Shown piece by piece: positions 19,338 to 28,701 of a stretch of DNA of 52,340 bases (position 1 is the first letter of the stretch; each line of letters begins with the position of its first letter). Origin of the DNA: an uncultured Bacteroidia bacterium (GTDB lineage Bacteria; Bacteroidota; Bacteroidia; J057; CALLMJ01); contig CALLMJ010000001.1 in NCBI GenBank assembly GCA_938006875.1, forward strand, positions 1 to 52,340, given 5' to 3'. Under the pieces are notes generated by a model. The model was given only the letters and a program-made list of their open reading frames with translations. It ran no database searches and was not told the origin of the DNA. A program made the translations under genes and the position numbers.

Positions 19338-20142
19338 CTTTAAAATTTTCTAAAATTTCTTCGGTTACACCCACAGAAGAAAAACCACCATCATGATAAA
19401 TATTTTGCATGGTAAGTTTTTTTGTATAATCAGAAAAAAGGATAATAATAAAGTCAGCGCATTCATCTGCAGTAGCATTTCCAAGTGGGGACATTTTTTC
19501 GGCATAGTGAAGCATTTTATCAAAACCCTCTACACCGCTTCCCGCAGTAGTTGGGGTTGGGGATTGTGAAACTGTATTCACTCTTACTTTTTTTAATTTT
19601 CCAAGATGATAACCAAAACTTCTTGCATAAGATTCTAATAAAGCTTTTGCTTCTGCCATGTCATTATATTTACCAAAAGTTCTTTGTGCAGCTATATAAC
19701 TTAACGCTACAATAGAACCATATTCTTTAAAAATATCCAATTTCAATCCTACTTGCATCATTTTATGGAAAGAAATAGCCGAAATATCATAAGTTTTATT
19801 TAAAAAGTCATAATTTAGGTCGGTATAGGGTCTATTTTTTCTAACATTAAGAGACATACCTATGGAATGTAATAAAAAGTCAATCTGTCCGAATTCTGAA
19901 TGAGCCGCTTCGTATAGTTTAGTAATATCTTCTAAAGAAGTTGCATCAGCAGGAATTAAAGGAGCTTGAATTTTCTCGGCTAAATCTTTGATTTTTCCCA
20001 TTCTTATAGCAACAGGAGCATTAGTTAGTATAATTTTGGCACCTTCATTATGTGCTTTTATAGCAGTTTTCCAAGCAATAGAAGATTCATCTAATGCACC
20101 AGTAATAATTCCTACTTTTCCTTTTAATATTCCGAAACTCAT
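19330..20142 (-). CDS. fabI: Enoyl-[acyl-carrier-protein] reductase (NADH)
   Basis: GKVGIITGALDESSIAW, LLHSIG, ALSYIAAQRTFGKYNDMAEAKALLES, VNTVSQSPTPTTAGSG. Confidence 0.93.
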   Translation of the reverse strand: MSFGILKGKVGIITGALDESSIAWKTAIKAHNEGAKIILTNAPVAIRMGKIKDLAEKIQAPLIPADATSLEDITKLYEAAHSEFGQIDFLLHSIGMSLNVRKNRPYTDLNYDFLNKTYDISAISFHKMMQVGLKLDIFKEYGSIVALSYIAAQRTFGKYNDMAEAKALLESYARSFGYHLGKLKKVRVNTVSQSPTPTTAGSGVEGFDKMLHYAEKMSPLGNATADECADFIIILFSDYTKKLTMQNIYHDGGFSSVGVTEEILENFKDA

Positions 20143-20324
20143 ATTTTTTGCTTGCAAATTTAATGATTTTTTTTATTGAAAATGATATTTCATTAATATA
20201 AGGGAAACTTGTTTCTTAAAAAAATATAAAAACTATTCTGTTTTATTCAGTATTTATAAGGATTTAATCAAATAAACTTGTTATTACTACAAAAATTTTG
20301 CAATTTTGCGTGACTTTTTAAAAA

Positions 20325-21461
20325 ATGAAATTTTTGAATGTTTATTTATTGATTTTGGTGGTTTTTGTACTTTCTAGCTGTAAAAAAACAGAAGATTATA
20401 GCATCAAAGAACATCCTGAATACCAAAATTTTTTAAATCTTTTTGAGGATACTCAATTACCTATTACTCTGCAATGGAAATCATTGACTACCAAGTTTGA
20501 ATGGTCAAAAAATAAACCCATTGAACAAAATTTATTGAACATCTTTGTAGATAGTTTATCAGAAAAGACAGAAATTCAGTATTTTGCTAAATATAAATTG
20601 TTAATAAAAGAAAATTTTGCGGTTATACTTATGGGAAATTCTGCTACTCAGCATGATATGCCTGGTTGGGTAGTTTTATCCATAAGAAAAGATGGAGAAA
20701 TTTTAGGTAAAGAATTTTTTCGATTTGCAAAAAATTCTATTGGTGATGCCAAATTAACCATCAATCCTAATGGTGATATGGTTTTTGAAAAGACACTAAA
20801 AGTTTTTGAAAAGGGTGCTGTTCGTACTATAAAAAGTGTTTATAAATATAAAATTGATGATGAAGGGAACATCAAAGAAAAAGATGAAGATACTTCTGAA
20901 AGTCTTACGGTTATTCCTAAATCTTTTTTAAATAATTTTCCACAAGGTAACACACCCTTTTATATTAATTCGGATTTTCTCAATAGTATTAAAAACTATC
21001 GCTTCAATGAATTTCAAGAGCTTTTACATGAAAATTGGTATAGACCTATTGATTTGGATTCCGCTTTAAAATATTTCCCAAAATTAGAAAAAACTATTGG
21101 AGACAGAATTCAAGTTGCTTGTGGTGCATTTAAATTGATTTACAAACATGAAAATTTTAGTGTGGGAGTTGTTGTAACCAGACAAGCAGGTAATCAACTT
21201 CGAGCTGGTGTAACTGCTTTTCATTTATTTACTTTTGATAGAAAAACTCAAAAAACTATTGATTTTCTTCCTATGGCGGCTTACATTGTTGAAATTTGGA
21301 ATGAAGAAAAACAAAAAAATGAATATAGTTTAGGTAGTTTCCAGTTTTTTGATGACCTAAAATTTGTTTTAAGAAATCTCAAAGGTATCCAAGAATCTTC
21401 AAAAGATACTAAAAGAAATGGATACATCAAAGACGATGGAACCTTTTTTCTTATGAACTAA
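20325..21461 (+). CDS. Hypothetical lipoprotein
   Basis: MKFLNVYLLILVVFVLSSCKK lipobox. Confidence 0.65.
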   Translation: MKFLNVYLLILVVFVLSSCKKTEDYSIKEHPEYQNFLNLFEDTQLPITLQWKSLTTKFEWSKNKPIEQNLLNIFVDSLSEKTEIQYFAKYKLLIKENFAVILMGNSATQHDMPGWVVLSIRKDGEILGKEFFRFAKNSIGDAKLTINPNGDMVFEKTLKVFEKGAVRTIKSVYKYKIDDEGNIKEKDEDTSESLTVIPKSFLNNFPQGNTPFYINSDFLNSIKNYRFNEFQELLHENWYRPIDLDSALKYFPKLEKTIGDRIQVACGAFKLIYKHENFSVGVVVTRQAGNQLRAGVTAFHLFTFDRKTQKTIDFLPMAAYIVEIWNEEKQKNEYSLGSFQFFDDLKFVLRNLKGIQESSKDTKRNGYIKDDGTFFLMN

Positions 21462-21465
21462 TTCC

Positions 21466-22395
21466 ATGAAAAGTTACTATTCTGAAGAATCCTTTTTCGG
21501 GAAAGCAAAATTTCACCCGCTTTTTATAATTATCTTCGGATTATCTTTATCAATTACTTTTATTTCTGCTATTGATGTATTTATCGCAAAACTTTCCTAT
21601 ATTGTTTTAGATGTTAGTTATGAAGACTATAACAACGCTTTGAAAGGTAACAATATTCCCAGTGCTTATTTGAATTATTTTTTGTTTAGAATTACCATGA
21701 TTCAAATTTTTGGATTTGGATTAACAGGTTGGTTATTAGCTGTTTCTGCTAATCAATGGAAAAATGAACTTCTCTTTGAAACAAAGATTCCTGTAAAAAA
21801 AATATTATGGGCTGGTCTTATTATGTTAGTTGCTATTCCTTTTTATCAAATTTTTATGATTACAGAAGACAATATTTCCGTCATATCTTCTGAAGATTTA
21901 AAGCAGCTGAGGTCTATTGAAGAACAAACCCAAAATTTACTGAATCAAATTATGAAGTCTAATCTTTTCTTGAACATTTTGGTTTTTGCGATTATTCCTG
22001 CAATATGCGAAGAAATATTTTTTAGGGGTTTTTTGTTTCAAAATTTTAAGCGATTTACTTCAATTTATTGGGCAATTATTTTAAGTTCATTGATATTTAG
22101 TTTATTACATTTTCAAATTTATGGATTTTTTGTAAGATGGATTATGGGAGCAATGTTAGCATTTTTATTTTTTTTTGGTAAGAGTATTCATGCTGCAATT
22201 TTTGCACATTTTATCAATAATTTTTTTACTACATTTGTAACTTGGTTAGCTTTGAACGGCTATATTTCCCAAGAAATTACCGATCATCATTACCAATTTC
22301 ATTACTTAATTGTACTTTTTTCATTCATTCTAACAGCGTCCTTGATTTATGGGTATTTAAAACATTACAAAAATGAACAATTTGGATCGGAATAA
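21466..22395 (+). CDS. CPBP family intramembrane metalloprotease
   Basis: IPAICEEIFFRGFLFQNF ... SSLIFSLLHF ... HAAIFAHFINN. Confidence 0.9.
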   Translation: MKSYYSEESFFGKAKFHPLFIIIFGLSLSITFISAIDVFIAKLSYIVLDVSYEDYNNALKGNNIPSAYLNYFLFRITMIQIFGFGLTGWLLAVSANQWKNELLFETKIPVKKILWAGLIMLVAIPFYQIFMITEDNISVISSEDLKQLRSIEEQTQNLLNQIMKSNLFLNILVFAIIPAICEEIFFRGFLFQNFKRFTSIYWAIILSSLIFSLLHFQIYGFFVRWIMGAMLAFLFFFGKSIHAAIFAHFINNFFTTFVTWLALNGYISQEITDHHYQFHYLIVLFSFILTASLIYGYLKHYKNEQFGSE

Positions 22396-23194
22396 TCTAT
22401 TAAAACGTATATTAACTGCTGTAATTGCAGGTTCTGCTGCTATTTCTTTAATTATTTTTTCTTTTCATGGTTTATTTTTTTTAACTTCTATTATCATTCT
22501 TATGAGTTTAGCTGAATACCTCATTTTAATTGAAGCAAAATTAACTGAAATTTCATCATTATTAGTATTTTTATCCGCATTAATTGCTTTAGGAGTTACA
22601 TTACCCGAAGTAGAACAATCTAAATTTTTATTTCGTATTTCTGTATCCATTTTAGTATTGGGTGTCCCTATATTAATGACCTATCAACTTATCGCTCATA
22701 ATGGTCATGGTTTTGATAATGTAATGAAACTTTGGTTTGGATTGATATGGTTAGCTCCATCGGGTTTCTTTTGGTTAGTTTTATCTCAAAAAAACAATTT
22801 CTATAATTATCAAATTCCCTTGGGTATGCTTTTTTTAGTTTGGATGGCTGATACAGCGGCTTATTTTGTAGGTAAATATTTGGGTAAACATAAAATTTCT
22901 GAAAAAGTTTCTCCAAACAAAACTTGGGAAGGTTTTATTGGTGGTATTTTGGGTAATCTATTCCTCGCATATATTTTAGAAACTTATTGGACTCAGTCTT
23001 TTTCTTGGTATTTAATAGGGCTTTTAACCGTTCCTATTGGATTAATTGGGGATTTGGTAGAATCTATGTTTAAACGTAGTAGAAACATTAAAGATTCTAG
23101 TGGTTTACTACCTGGTCATGGCGGTTTCTTAGACCGTTTTGATGGTTTCTTTTTTGTAATTCCCTTTAACTGGGTAATTATTCAACTTTGGTAA
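22373..23194 (+). CDS. cdsA: Phosphatidate cytidylyltransferase
   Basis: WMADTAAYFVGKYLGKHKISEKVSPNKTWEGFIGG ... GLIGDLVESMFKRSRNIKDSSGLLPGHGGFLDRFDG. Confidence 0.95.
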   Translation: MNNLDRNNLLKRILTAVIAGSAAISLIIFSFHGLFFLTSIIILMSLAEYLILIEAKLTEISSLLVFLSALIALGVTLPEVEQSKFLFRISVSILVLGVPILMTYQLIAHNGHGFDNVMKLWFGLIWLAPSGFFWLVLSQKNNFYNYQIPLGMLFLVWMADTAAYFVGKYLGKHKISEKVSPNKTWEGFIGGILGNLFLAYILETYWTQSFSWYLIGLLTVPIGLIGDLVESMFKRSRNIKDSSGLLPGHGGFLDRFDGFFFVIPFNWVIIQLW

Positions 23195-23198
23195 AAAT

Positions 23199-23373
23199 TA
23201 TTAGAGATTTTGAACAGAATTTTCGTTTAAGCTATAACTAATTGTTTTTAAATTAATTATGTAAGAAATATCAACATTTTGAAACCTATTTACAAAGGTT
23301 TATAGTTTGATTTATCTAAATGTTGAAAATTTATTTTCTGATGTTTAGTCAGGATTATTTTAAGGATTGGTCC
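23199..23373 (+). repeat. Repeat family 2 leader segment, copy 1
   Basis: About 95% identical by eye to 28248-28419; contains hairpin CAACATTT...AAATGTTG. Confidence 0.85.
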
Positions 23374-23806
23374 TTGAGTAGGCGCAGCCGTACCTGTGGG
23401 CATTGAGTAGGCGTAGCCATACCGATGGGCATTGAGTAGGCGTAGCCGTACCTGTGGGCATTGAGTAGGCGTAGCCGTACCGAAATGACCATTTTTCGTG
23501 GAGAATTGGTTGTTTCGGTATGTTCGCTTCACTCACTACTCAACAACCGCATAAATATAAGGGCTTGTCATTGAGTAGGCGGCCGTACCGAAGGTCATTG
23601 AGTAGGCGTAGCCGTACCGAAATGACCATTTTTCGTGGAAAAGCGGTTGTTTCGGTATGTTCACTTCGCTCACTACTCAACAACCGCATAAATATAAGGA
23701 CTTGTCATTGAGTAGGCGGCCGTACCGAAATGACCATTTTTCGTGGAAAAGCGGTTGTTTCGGTATGTTCGCTTCACTCACTATTTAACAACTGCATATG
23801 AGATGA
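23374..23806 (+). repeat. Repeat family 2 array, copy 1: 29-bp tandem units then three palindromic units of about 110 bp
   Basis: TTGAGTAG starts at 23374, 23403, 23432, 23461 (period 29), then 23571, 23598, 23708; TTGAGTAG...TACCGAAA...TTTCGGTA...CTACTCAA arms. Confidence 0.92.
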
Positions 23807-23816
23807 CAATTATAAT

Positions 23817-24478
23817 TTATTCCTTGTGACTTTCTTTGATTTCCGTAAAATTTATTGGTAGTAAATCAAAGGTTTCAAAAAGTGTTTTTAAATTCGGGTT
23901 TTCTTGAAAAAATTTATGAATTTTTTGTTCTGTTTGGTTAGGCGTATTTAAAAAAGCTTGAGCTTTAGAAGGGTCTATTTCAATATTTAATTGAACGGTA
24001 GGATTGTCCAATAAATTTCTTACATGATTTAAAATTTCATCTTTTGAGTTTTCTAAACTTTGTTTTTCAAAATCATTAAAAACTACTTGTTTCCAAATAT
24101 TTTCTTGTACGGAATAATCTTGCCTATCTAAAATGGTACGAATACTTTGTTTAGATTCAATAAATTTTAATAAATTTTGATATACAGAGTCAAAAATATC
24201 TTTTTTAATAGGAACAGGTTTATAGTCAATGATATTTTCTTCCACTTTATTTTCTTTTATAAGCTCAACTTTTTTATCTATATCTTCTAGGCTTTTTATA
24301 GAAGAAAGGGAAGAAAATGAAGGTAAAGGATTTTTAAATGAATGATTAGCATTTAGATTGTCAATTTTTTCCTGTTGATTTTTATTATCTTCAATAGAAT
24401 TTCCAATTTTTTGATTATTTTTTGAGGCATCTTCTTGGGACTGAGGATTGGATTTAATGATAGGCTGTATTACACTAC
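23817..24478 (-). CDS. dnaX: DnaX tau-specific C-terminal region in the -1 frame relative to the upstream dnaX ORF
   Basis: -1 frame after the A10 run is open: SSVIQPIIKSNPQSQEDASKNN...KENKVEENIIDYKP...ENPNLKTLFETFDLLPINF; 78 codons join exactly to the listed ORF 23817..24245. Confidence 0.8.
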
Positions 24479-25618
24479 TTTTTTTTTTAGTTGTAGTTCA
24501 TCATTGTCCATGATTAACTCTATGGCATTCCACAAATTGGATAACTTAATCAACAAAAGTTCTACTAATAAATTGGGAGATTGAGAACTACGAATTTTTT
24601 GTTCAACTTCAGTAACTAACTGAAATGCATTAATTAAATAACTTTCAGAAAATGTTTGAGATTGTTGGATATAATTTTTTTTGTGTAAATCTGTAACTTC
24701 CATGAGTTTCATAGTTTCAGGATTTTTAGAAACGATTAAATTTCTTACATGCTCTAATAAACCAGAAACAAAAGTTACAGAATCAAAACCTTTTTCTAAA
24801 ATTTGATTAAAAAGTAAAATGGCATTTTTGTAATTTCTTTGATGAACATACAAAAAGACCTCAAAATAAATGTCTTCATCTAAGATGCTCAAATTTTCAT
24901 GAACAATTTTTAAGGTAACATTTTTTTTAGAAAAATTAACAACCTGGTCAAAAATACTGAGAGCATCTCTTAAACCACCATCAGCTTTAATTGCAATCAA
25001 TTGCAAAGCATCTAATTCATATTGAACATTTTCTTTTTCGGCAATAGATTTTAAATGATTGGTGATATAATCTACTTTAATACGCTTAAAATCAAATTTT
25101 TGACAACGTGAAAGTATGGTAGGCAAAATTTTATGTTTTTCAGTGGTAGCCAAAATAAAAAGAGCGTGGGGAGGAGGTTCTTCTAAGGTTTTCAAAAAGG
25201 CATTAAATGCAGCAGTACTCAACATGTGAACCTCATCAATAATATAGACACTTTTTGTACCCATTTGCGGAGCAACTCTCACACTATCAATTAATGAACG
25301 AATATCTTCAACACTATTATTAGAAGCAGCGTCTAACTCAAAAATGTTTAAACTTCTGTTTTCATTAAAGGCTTTGCAACTGTCACATTCGTTACAAGGG
25401 TCTCCTTCGGGTGTAAGATGAAAACAATTAATAGCTTTCGCTAAAATTCTTGCACAGGTAGTTTTACCTACTCCTCTTGGACCACAAAATAAAAAAGCAT
25501 GTGCCAACTGGTGAGTAAGCAAAGCATTTCTCAAAGTATCTGTAACATGCTCTTGTCCAACCACCGTTGAAAAAGTTCCTGGTCTATATTTTCTTGCTGA
25601 GACAACAAAATTTTCCAT
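24470..25618 (-). CDS. dnaX: DNA polymerase III subunit gamma (short product of dnaX)
   Basis: VSARKYRPGTFSTVVGQEHVTDTLRNAL, FCGPRGVGKTTCARILAKAINC, zinc-site Cys, VYIIDEVHMLS, KTLEEPPPHALFILATTE; start moved to MENFVV. Confidence 0.95.
   Translation of the reverse strand: MENFVVSARKYRPGTFSTVVGQEHVTDTLRNALLTHQLAHAFLFCGPRGVGKTTCARILAKAINCFHLTPEGDPCNECDSCKAFNENRSLNIFELDAASNNSVEDIRSLIDSVRVAPQMGTKSVYIIDEVHMLSTAAFNAFLKTLEEPPPHALFILATTEKHKILPTILSRCQKFDFKRIKVDYITNHLKSIAEKENVQYELDALQLIAIKADGGLRDALSIFDQVVNFSKKNVTLKIVHENLSILDEDIYFEVFLYVHQRNYKNAILLFNQILEKGFDSVTFVSGLLEHVRNLIVSKNPETMKLMEVTDLHKKNYIQQSQTFSESYLINAFQLVTEVEQKIRSSQSPNLLVELLLIKLSNLWNAIELIMDNDELQLKKKVV
24479..24488 (-). promoter_or_regulatory. 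A10 slippery run in dnaX (candidate recoding site)
   Basis: Minus strand ctaAAAAAAAAAgtagtgtaa: frame 0 reads L K K K V V stop; ten A in total. Confidence 0.75.
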
Positions 25619-25625
25619 CTCGCTA

Positions 25626-25633
25626 CAAAAGTA
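25626..25633 (-). promoter_or_regulatory. -7 motif (TACTTTTG) of dnaX
   Basis: CAAAAGTA on + strand, 7 nt from the MENFVV ATG. Confidence 0.5.
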
Positions 25634-25819
25634 TAACAAAAATCTGGGCTTAAAAAATTCAGTTTTCTACATTCTATATTTTAACTAAAATTATAAAGTG
25701 CATGATTTTTTATATCTCCCTTTCAAACTAGAACATAAGATAACTCTTATAAAGAAATTGCAAAATTTTATATCGTCTTAAATCTGAATTTCAAAATCTT
25801 TTAATTTTGGAATCAAAAA

Positions 25820-28195
25820 ATGCCAATCTATTTTTCTGACCTAGCGAATATATTAAAAATTCCTTACCCTTACAATAACAACCCCCTAATTGAAAAGTTT
25901 TATATTGATACAAGAGAAATTTTTTATTCTCAAAATGCTGTTTTTATTGCGCTAAAAGGTTCAAGAGATGGTAACCAGTTTGTTTTAGACGCATATAACA
26001 AAGGAATACGCTATTTTATCATTACAAAAATTCTGGATAACTTTCCTTCTGATGCTTATTATATTCAGGTTGAAGATAGTTTAAATGCTTTACAAACCCT
26101 TGCACATCATTATAGAAAACAGTTTCAAATTCCTATTATAGGAATTACAGGTAGCAATGGAAAGACTATAGTAAAAGAATGGTTAAATATTTTTTTTAGT
26201 ACTCAATGGAAGATTTGTAAAAGTCCCAAAAGTTATAATTCTCAAATTGGAGTACCTCTGTCTATTTTAGAACTTAATGAAAATCATCAAATGGGAATAT
26301 TTGAAGCGGGTATTTCCAAACCTTATGAAATGGATAACTTGGAATGGATCATTCAACCCACAGAAGGTGTCCTTACTCACATGGGTGATGCTCATCAAGA
26401 GCATTTTAATAGTTACCAACAAAAACTATTAGAAAAGTTTAAACTTTTTAAAAATTGTCATTCCATTTATGCAAACCTCAACGATGAAGTCACTTTAAAT
26501 CTTTTGAGTAAAATATATCCTTTTGCTATTACTATAAGTAAAAACTTAAAAACAACCTATATTTATGAATATCAATATCCTGTCTTGAAGCTAAAAAAAC
26601 AAGAAAAACTTTATGAATTTAATGTAAATTTCTCAGACCCTTCTAACTTGGAAAATCTTGCTTTATGTTTAATGATTGGGTTAGAAAAAAATATATCAAT
26701 TGAAGTTTTACAAAATCAAATTCCTTTACTACCAACTTTGCCCATGCGTCTAGAATTAATAACTGATAATCAAGAATTTACTTTTATCATTGACACATGG
26801 TCATCGGATTTTGATTCGCTTCAACAAGCTCTTTACTTACTCAATCAAACTCAAACCTTTTTACAAAAAAAATTAGTTTTAACAGATTTTGAAAATCTTA
26901 AAATAGATTCAGAACTTTTTCAGTATATCTTAAAAAACTTCTCAAAAAATAATTTATACCTGATTGGTAAAACTTTTTTTCCTTTAAATAATCAATACCA
27001 AGTTTTTGAAAACGTTGAAGAATTTATACAAAATATAGTTTGGGAAGAATTTGTTAATTCAGTAATATTACTCAAAGGTTCAAGAAATTATGAGTTAGAA
27101 AGAGTTTATCATTTTTTTAACTTAAAAGCCAGTACTACCTATTTAAAAATCAATTTACAACAACTCAAAAAAAATTTAGGAATTTATAAAAGTTTACTAA
27201 AACGAAATACCCAAATGATGATCATGTTAAAAGCTGATTCTTATGGAAGTGGTTCTTGGGAAATCGCTAAAAGTTTAGAAAACTCAGTAGATTATATTGG
27301 TGTTGCTTATACTGTTGAAGGTATTCAATTAAGAAAAAAAGGTATTATTACTCCCATCATGGTCATGAATCCTGATTTTAATAGCTTGCATTTATTAGAA
27401 AAATACCAATTAGAACCTGCTGTTGGGTCTTTTGAATTACTAAATAGTTTAGCTCATTATCCTCTTAATATTCATTTAGAAATCGAAACAGGAATGAATC
27501 GATTAGGGTTTTCTTTCCATGAATTGGAATTAGCAATTTCTTACTTCAAAAATCAATCTTTAAAATTGAAATCTGTATTTACTCATCTCGCTTCAACGGA
27601 TAATTCTCTTGATGATGATTTCACTCATGAACAAATCTTAAAGTTTTTTAAGGTACAAAAATATATTGAAAATCATGGATTTAATCCTATTTATCATTGC
27701 CTTAATACTTCTGGTATTGAAAGATTTCCTCAATATCAAATGGATATGGTTAGGTTAGGTATCGGATTGTATGGAATTTCTAATAATTTAAAAGATTTAC
27801 AAGAAATTGGTAAAATGTATAGTAAAATTACAAGAATTCATGAAGTAAAAAAAGGAGAGAGTATTGGTTATAATAAAAGCTTTATTGCATTAAATGATAT
27901 GCTCGTCGCGACTATTCCTGTAGGTTATGCTGATGGTTTGAGAAGAAGTTTAAGTAACGGAAATTGGGCTTTTCTGACTCAAAATACTTTGTGTCCTATT
28001 GTTGGGAAAATTTGTATGGATATGACTATGATTGATATAACCAGCATTCCGAATGCAAAAGTAAATGATGAGGTTTTAATTTTTGGTGAATATCCATTAA
28101 CATTAAAACACATGGCTCAAAAAATCAATACTATTCCCTATGAGTGTTTAGTAAGTATTTCGTCAAGAGTAAAAAGAATATTTGTTGAAGAGTAA
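25820..28195 (+). CDS. murF-alr: Bifunctional UDP-MurNAc-tripeptide:D-Ala-D-Ala ligase / alanine racemase
   Basis: MurF P-loop GITGSNGKTIVKEW; Alr MLKADSYGSGSWEIA, LNTSGIERFPQYQMDMVRLGIGLYG, VPVGYADGLRR-like IPVGYADGLRRSLSNG, GKICMDMTMIDI. Confidence 0.93.
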   Translation: MPIYFSDLANILKIPYPYNNNPLIEKFYIDTREIFYSQNAVFIALKGSRDGNQFVLDAYNKGIRYFIITKILDNFPSDAYYIQVEDSLNALQTLAHHYRKQFQIPIIGITGSNGKTIVKEWLNIFFSTQWKICKSPKSYNSQIGVPLSILELNENHQMGIFEAGISKPYEMDNLEWIIQPTEGVLTHMGDAHQEHFNSYQQKLLEKFKLFKNCHSIYANLNDEVTLNLLSKIYPFAITISKNLKTTYIYEYQYPVLKLKKQEKLYEFNVNFSDPSNLENLALCLMIGLEKNISIEVLQNQIPLLPTLPMRLELITDNQEFTFIIDTWSSDFDSLQQALYLLNQTQTFLQKKLVLTDFENLKIDSELFQYILKNFSKNNLYLIGKTFFPLNNQYQVFENVEEFIQNIVWEEFVNSVILLKGSRNYELERVYHFFNLKASTTYLKINLQQLKKNLGIYKSLLKRNTQMMIMLKADSYGSGSWEIAKSLENSVDYIGVAYTVEGIQLRKKGIITPIMVMNPDFNSLHLLEKYQLEPAVGSFELLNSLAHYPLNIHLEIETGMNRLGFSFHELELAISYFKNQSLKLKSVFTHLASTDNSLDDDFTHEQILKFFKVQKYIENHGFNPIYHCLNTSGIERFPQYQMDMVRLGIGLYGISNNLKDLQEIGKMYSKITRIHEVKKGESIGYNKSFIALNDMLVATIPVGYADGLRRSLSNGNWAFLTQNTLCPIVGKICMDMTMIDITSIPNAKVNDEVLIFGEYPLTLKHMAQKINTIPYECLVSISSRVKRIFVEE

Positions 28196-28247
28196 AACTA
28201 AAATTGTGTCCAATTTTTTCTTCCTTGTTTTTTCCAATTTTATTATA

Positions 28248-28566
28248 TTAGAGATTTTGAACAGAATTTTGTTTAGGCTATAACTAATTGTTTTTAAATT
28301 AATTATGTAAGAGATATCGACATTTTGAAACCTATTTACAAAGGTTTATAGTTTTATATATCTAAATGTTGAAAATTTATTTTCTGATGTTTAGTCAGGA
28401 TTATTTTAAGGATTGGACATTAAGTAGGCGTAACCGTACCGATGGGCATTGAGTAGGCGTAGCCGTAACGCTGGGCATTGAGTAGGCGTAGCCGTACCGA
28501 AATGACCATTTTTCGTGGAAAAGCGGTTGTTTCGGTATGTTCGCTTCTCTCACTACTCAACAACCG
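28248..28566 (+). repeat. Repeat family 2, copy 2 (leader, two 29-bp units, one palindromic unit)
   Basis: Units start 28420, 28449, 28478; terminal unit ttgagtaggcgtagccgtaccgaaatgaccatttttcgtggaaaagcggttgtttcggta...ctactcaacaaccg. Confidence 0.92.
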
Positions 28567-28701
28567 AATATATACTTAATGTTTTAAATTAACTTATTAA
28601 TCGATAACCATTAACTGGTAAACCATTTTTAATGAATTGTTCATAAACTCTAATAAAGATACAAAAAATTAAGCTGCTTATTTCGGCAGCCTATTGAAAT
28701 T

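Noticed and set aside
22465-22916. Antisense ORFs within cdsA
   Set aside because: Overlap a confident CDS; no homology recognised.
23290-23711. ORFs 23290..23532 (-) and 23520..23711 (+)
   Set aside because: They are translations of the tandem repeat array; repetitive residues and no independent coding signal.
23374-23806. CRISPR array
   Set aside because: Units are contiguous or differ by repeat-derived sequence; no unique spacers and no cas genes in the window.
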